A stretch of 64,000 bases of DNA from Planctomycetota bacterium. GTDB taxonomy: Bacteria; Planctomycetota; Phycisphaerae; Phycisphaerales; SM1A02. The stretch is taken from the NCBI GenBank assembly GCA_022562915.1, contig JADFOJ010000002.1, positions 1 to 64,000 on the forward strand. The letters are read 5' to 3'. Within the stretch, counting starts at the first letter, position 1. Each line of letters begins with the position of its first letter. The notes under the pieces are model-generated. The model was not told where the DNA came from. It saw nothing but the letters and a program-made list of their open reading frames with translations, and searched no databases. Below are positions 63,878 through 64,000 of this stretch, piece after piece. The translations under genes were made by a program, and so were the position numbers.

Positions 63878-64000
63878 GGGGTTCTCCCGATGATGGACGA
63901 GCCATCGTATCAGGAAAGCCCCTGGTTATTGGTGTGAGCGCTGCGTGCCGGGCTCCGAGCCAGTTCCACCGCCGTTCGCCGTCTCTTCTCACCTTGGTTC
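63878..64000. other. Window end, no gene visible
   Basis: These 123 bases precede moxR and contain its ribosome-binding site (GGGAG) near 63885. No open frame in them looks coding. Confidence 0.4.

Overview
This is a GC-rich bacterial chromosome segment with no rRNA, tRNA or CRISPR array. It most likely comes from a planctomycete of the Phycisphaerae type. The evidence is a set of secreted proteins ending in paired calcium-loop 'DGDG-VGI-DFLALLA-WG' dockerin-like tails, an ECF sigma factor joined to a TPR-bearing Ser/Thr kinase, a formylglycine-type sulfatase, an FHA/GAF histidine kinase, and many small lipoproteins of no known family. This placement is inferred from gene content only.

Layout. 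1-6.5 kb: a KDPG aldolase, a secreted cyclophilin, an RDD membrane protein, then otsA overlapping a gene that fuses trehalose-6-phosphate phosphatase to a GH15 hydrolase. 6.6-15.4 kb is an accessory, damaged zone: a giant SF1 helicase whose C-terminal nuclease domain is cut by an insertion sequence, transposase debris, an intact acyl-lipid desaturase, a beheaded aminotransferase, a dockerin-tailed secreted protein and a solo IS end. 15.4-22.7 kb: a methyltransferase, then a leftward operon of a TPR lipoprotein, an ArsR-methyltransferase regulator, an SGNH hydrolase and ahcY, with a promoter and a candidate operator in front of ahcY. 22.4-28.3 kb: a tightly packed leftward operon running ECF sigma, Ser/Thr kinase, DUF1028, DUF2809, hslV, PilZ. 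28.5-34.3 kb: a secreted subtilase with tail repeats, blaI with only a stub of blaR1, and a repeat-rich beta-helix protein. 34.6-40.5 kb: frdABCD-type succinate/fumarate oxidoreductase, then a sulfatase. 40.5-45 kb is a second scarred zone: a NeuC fragment, a glutamate decarboxylase whose N-terminus is replaced by a dockerin piece, an aminotransferase and an MNT/HEPN pair. 45-64 kb is mostly housekeeping: a double thioredoxin-fold protein, der, a kinase, an amidase, two clpP genes, a histidine kinase, holA, pyrB, gmk, a BatA/VWA protein and a MoxR ATPase.

The most unusual feature is the density of intergenic palindromes. One family (core GGGTGGCACGGTYGA) has six copies. A second class of long near-perfect inverted repeats sits directly on gene stop codons, including a pair of 59-base arms with one mismatch between moxR and batA. 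Two further MITE-like palindromes occur at 43.9 kb and 49.8 kb. The best functional hypotheses are SAH-responsive control of ahcY by the ArsR-methyltransferase protein, a self-contained trehalose module, and the sigma/kinase/HslV operon without hslU.
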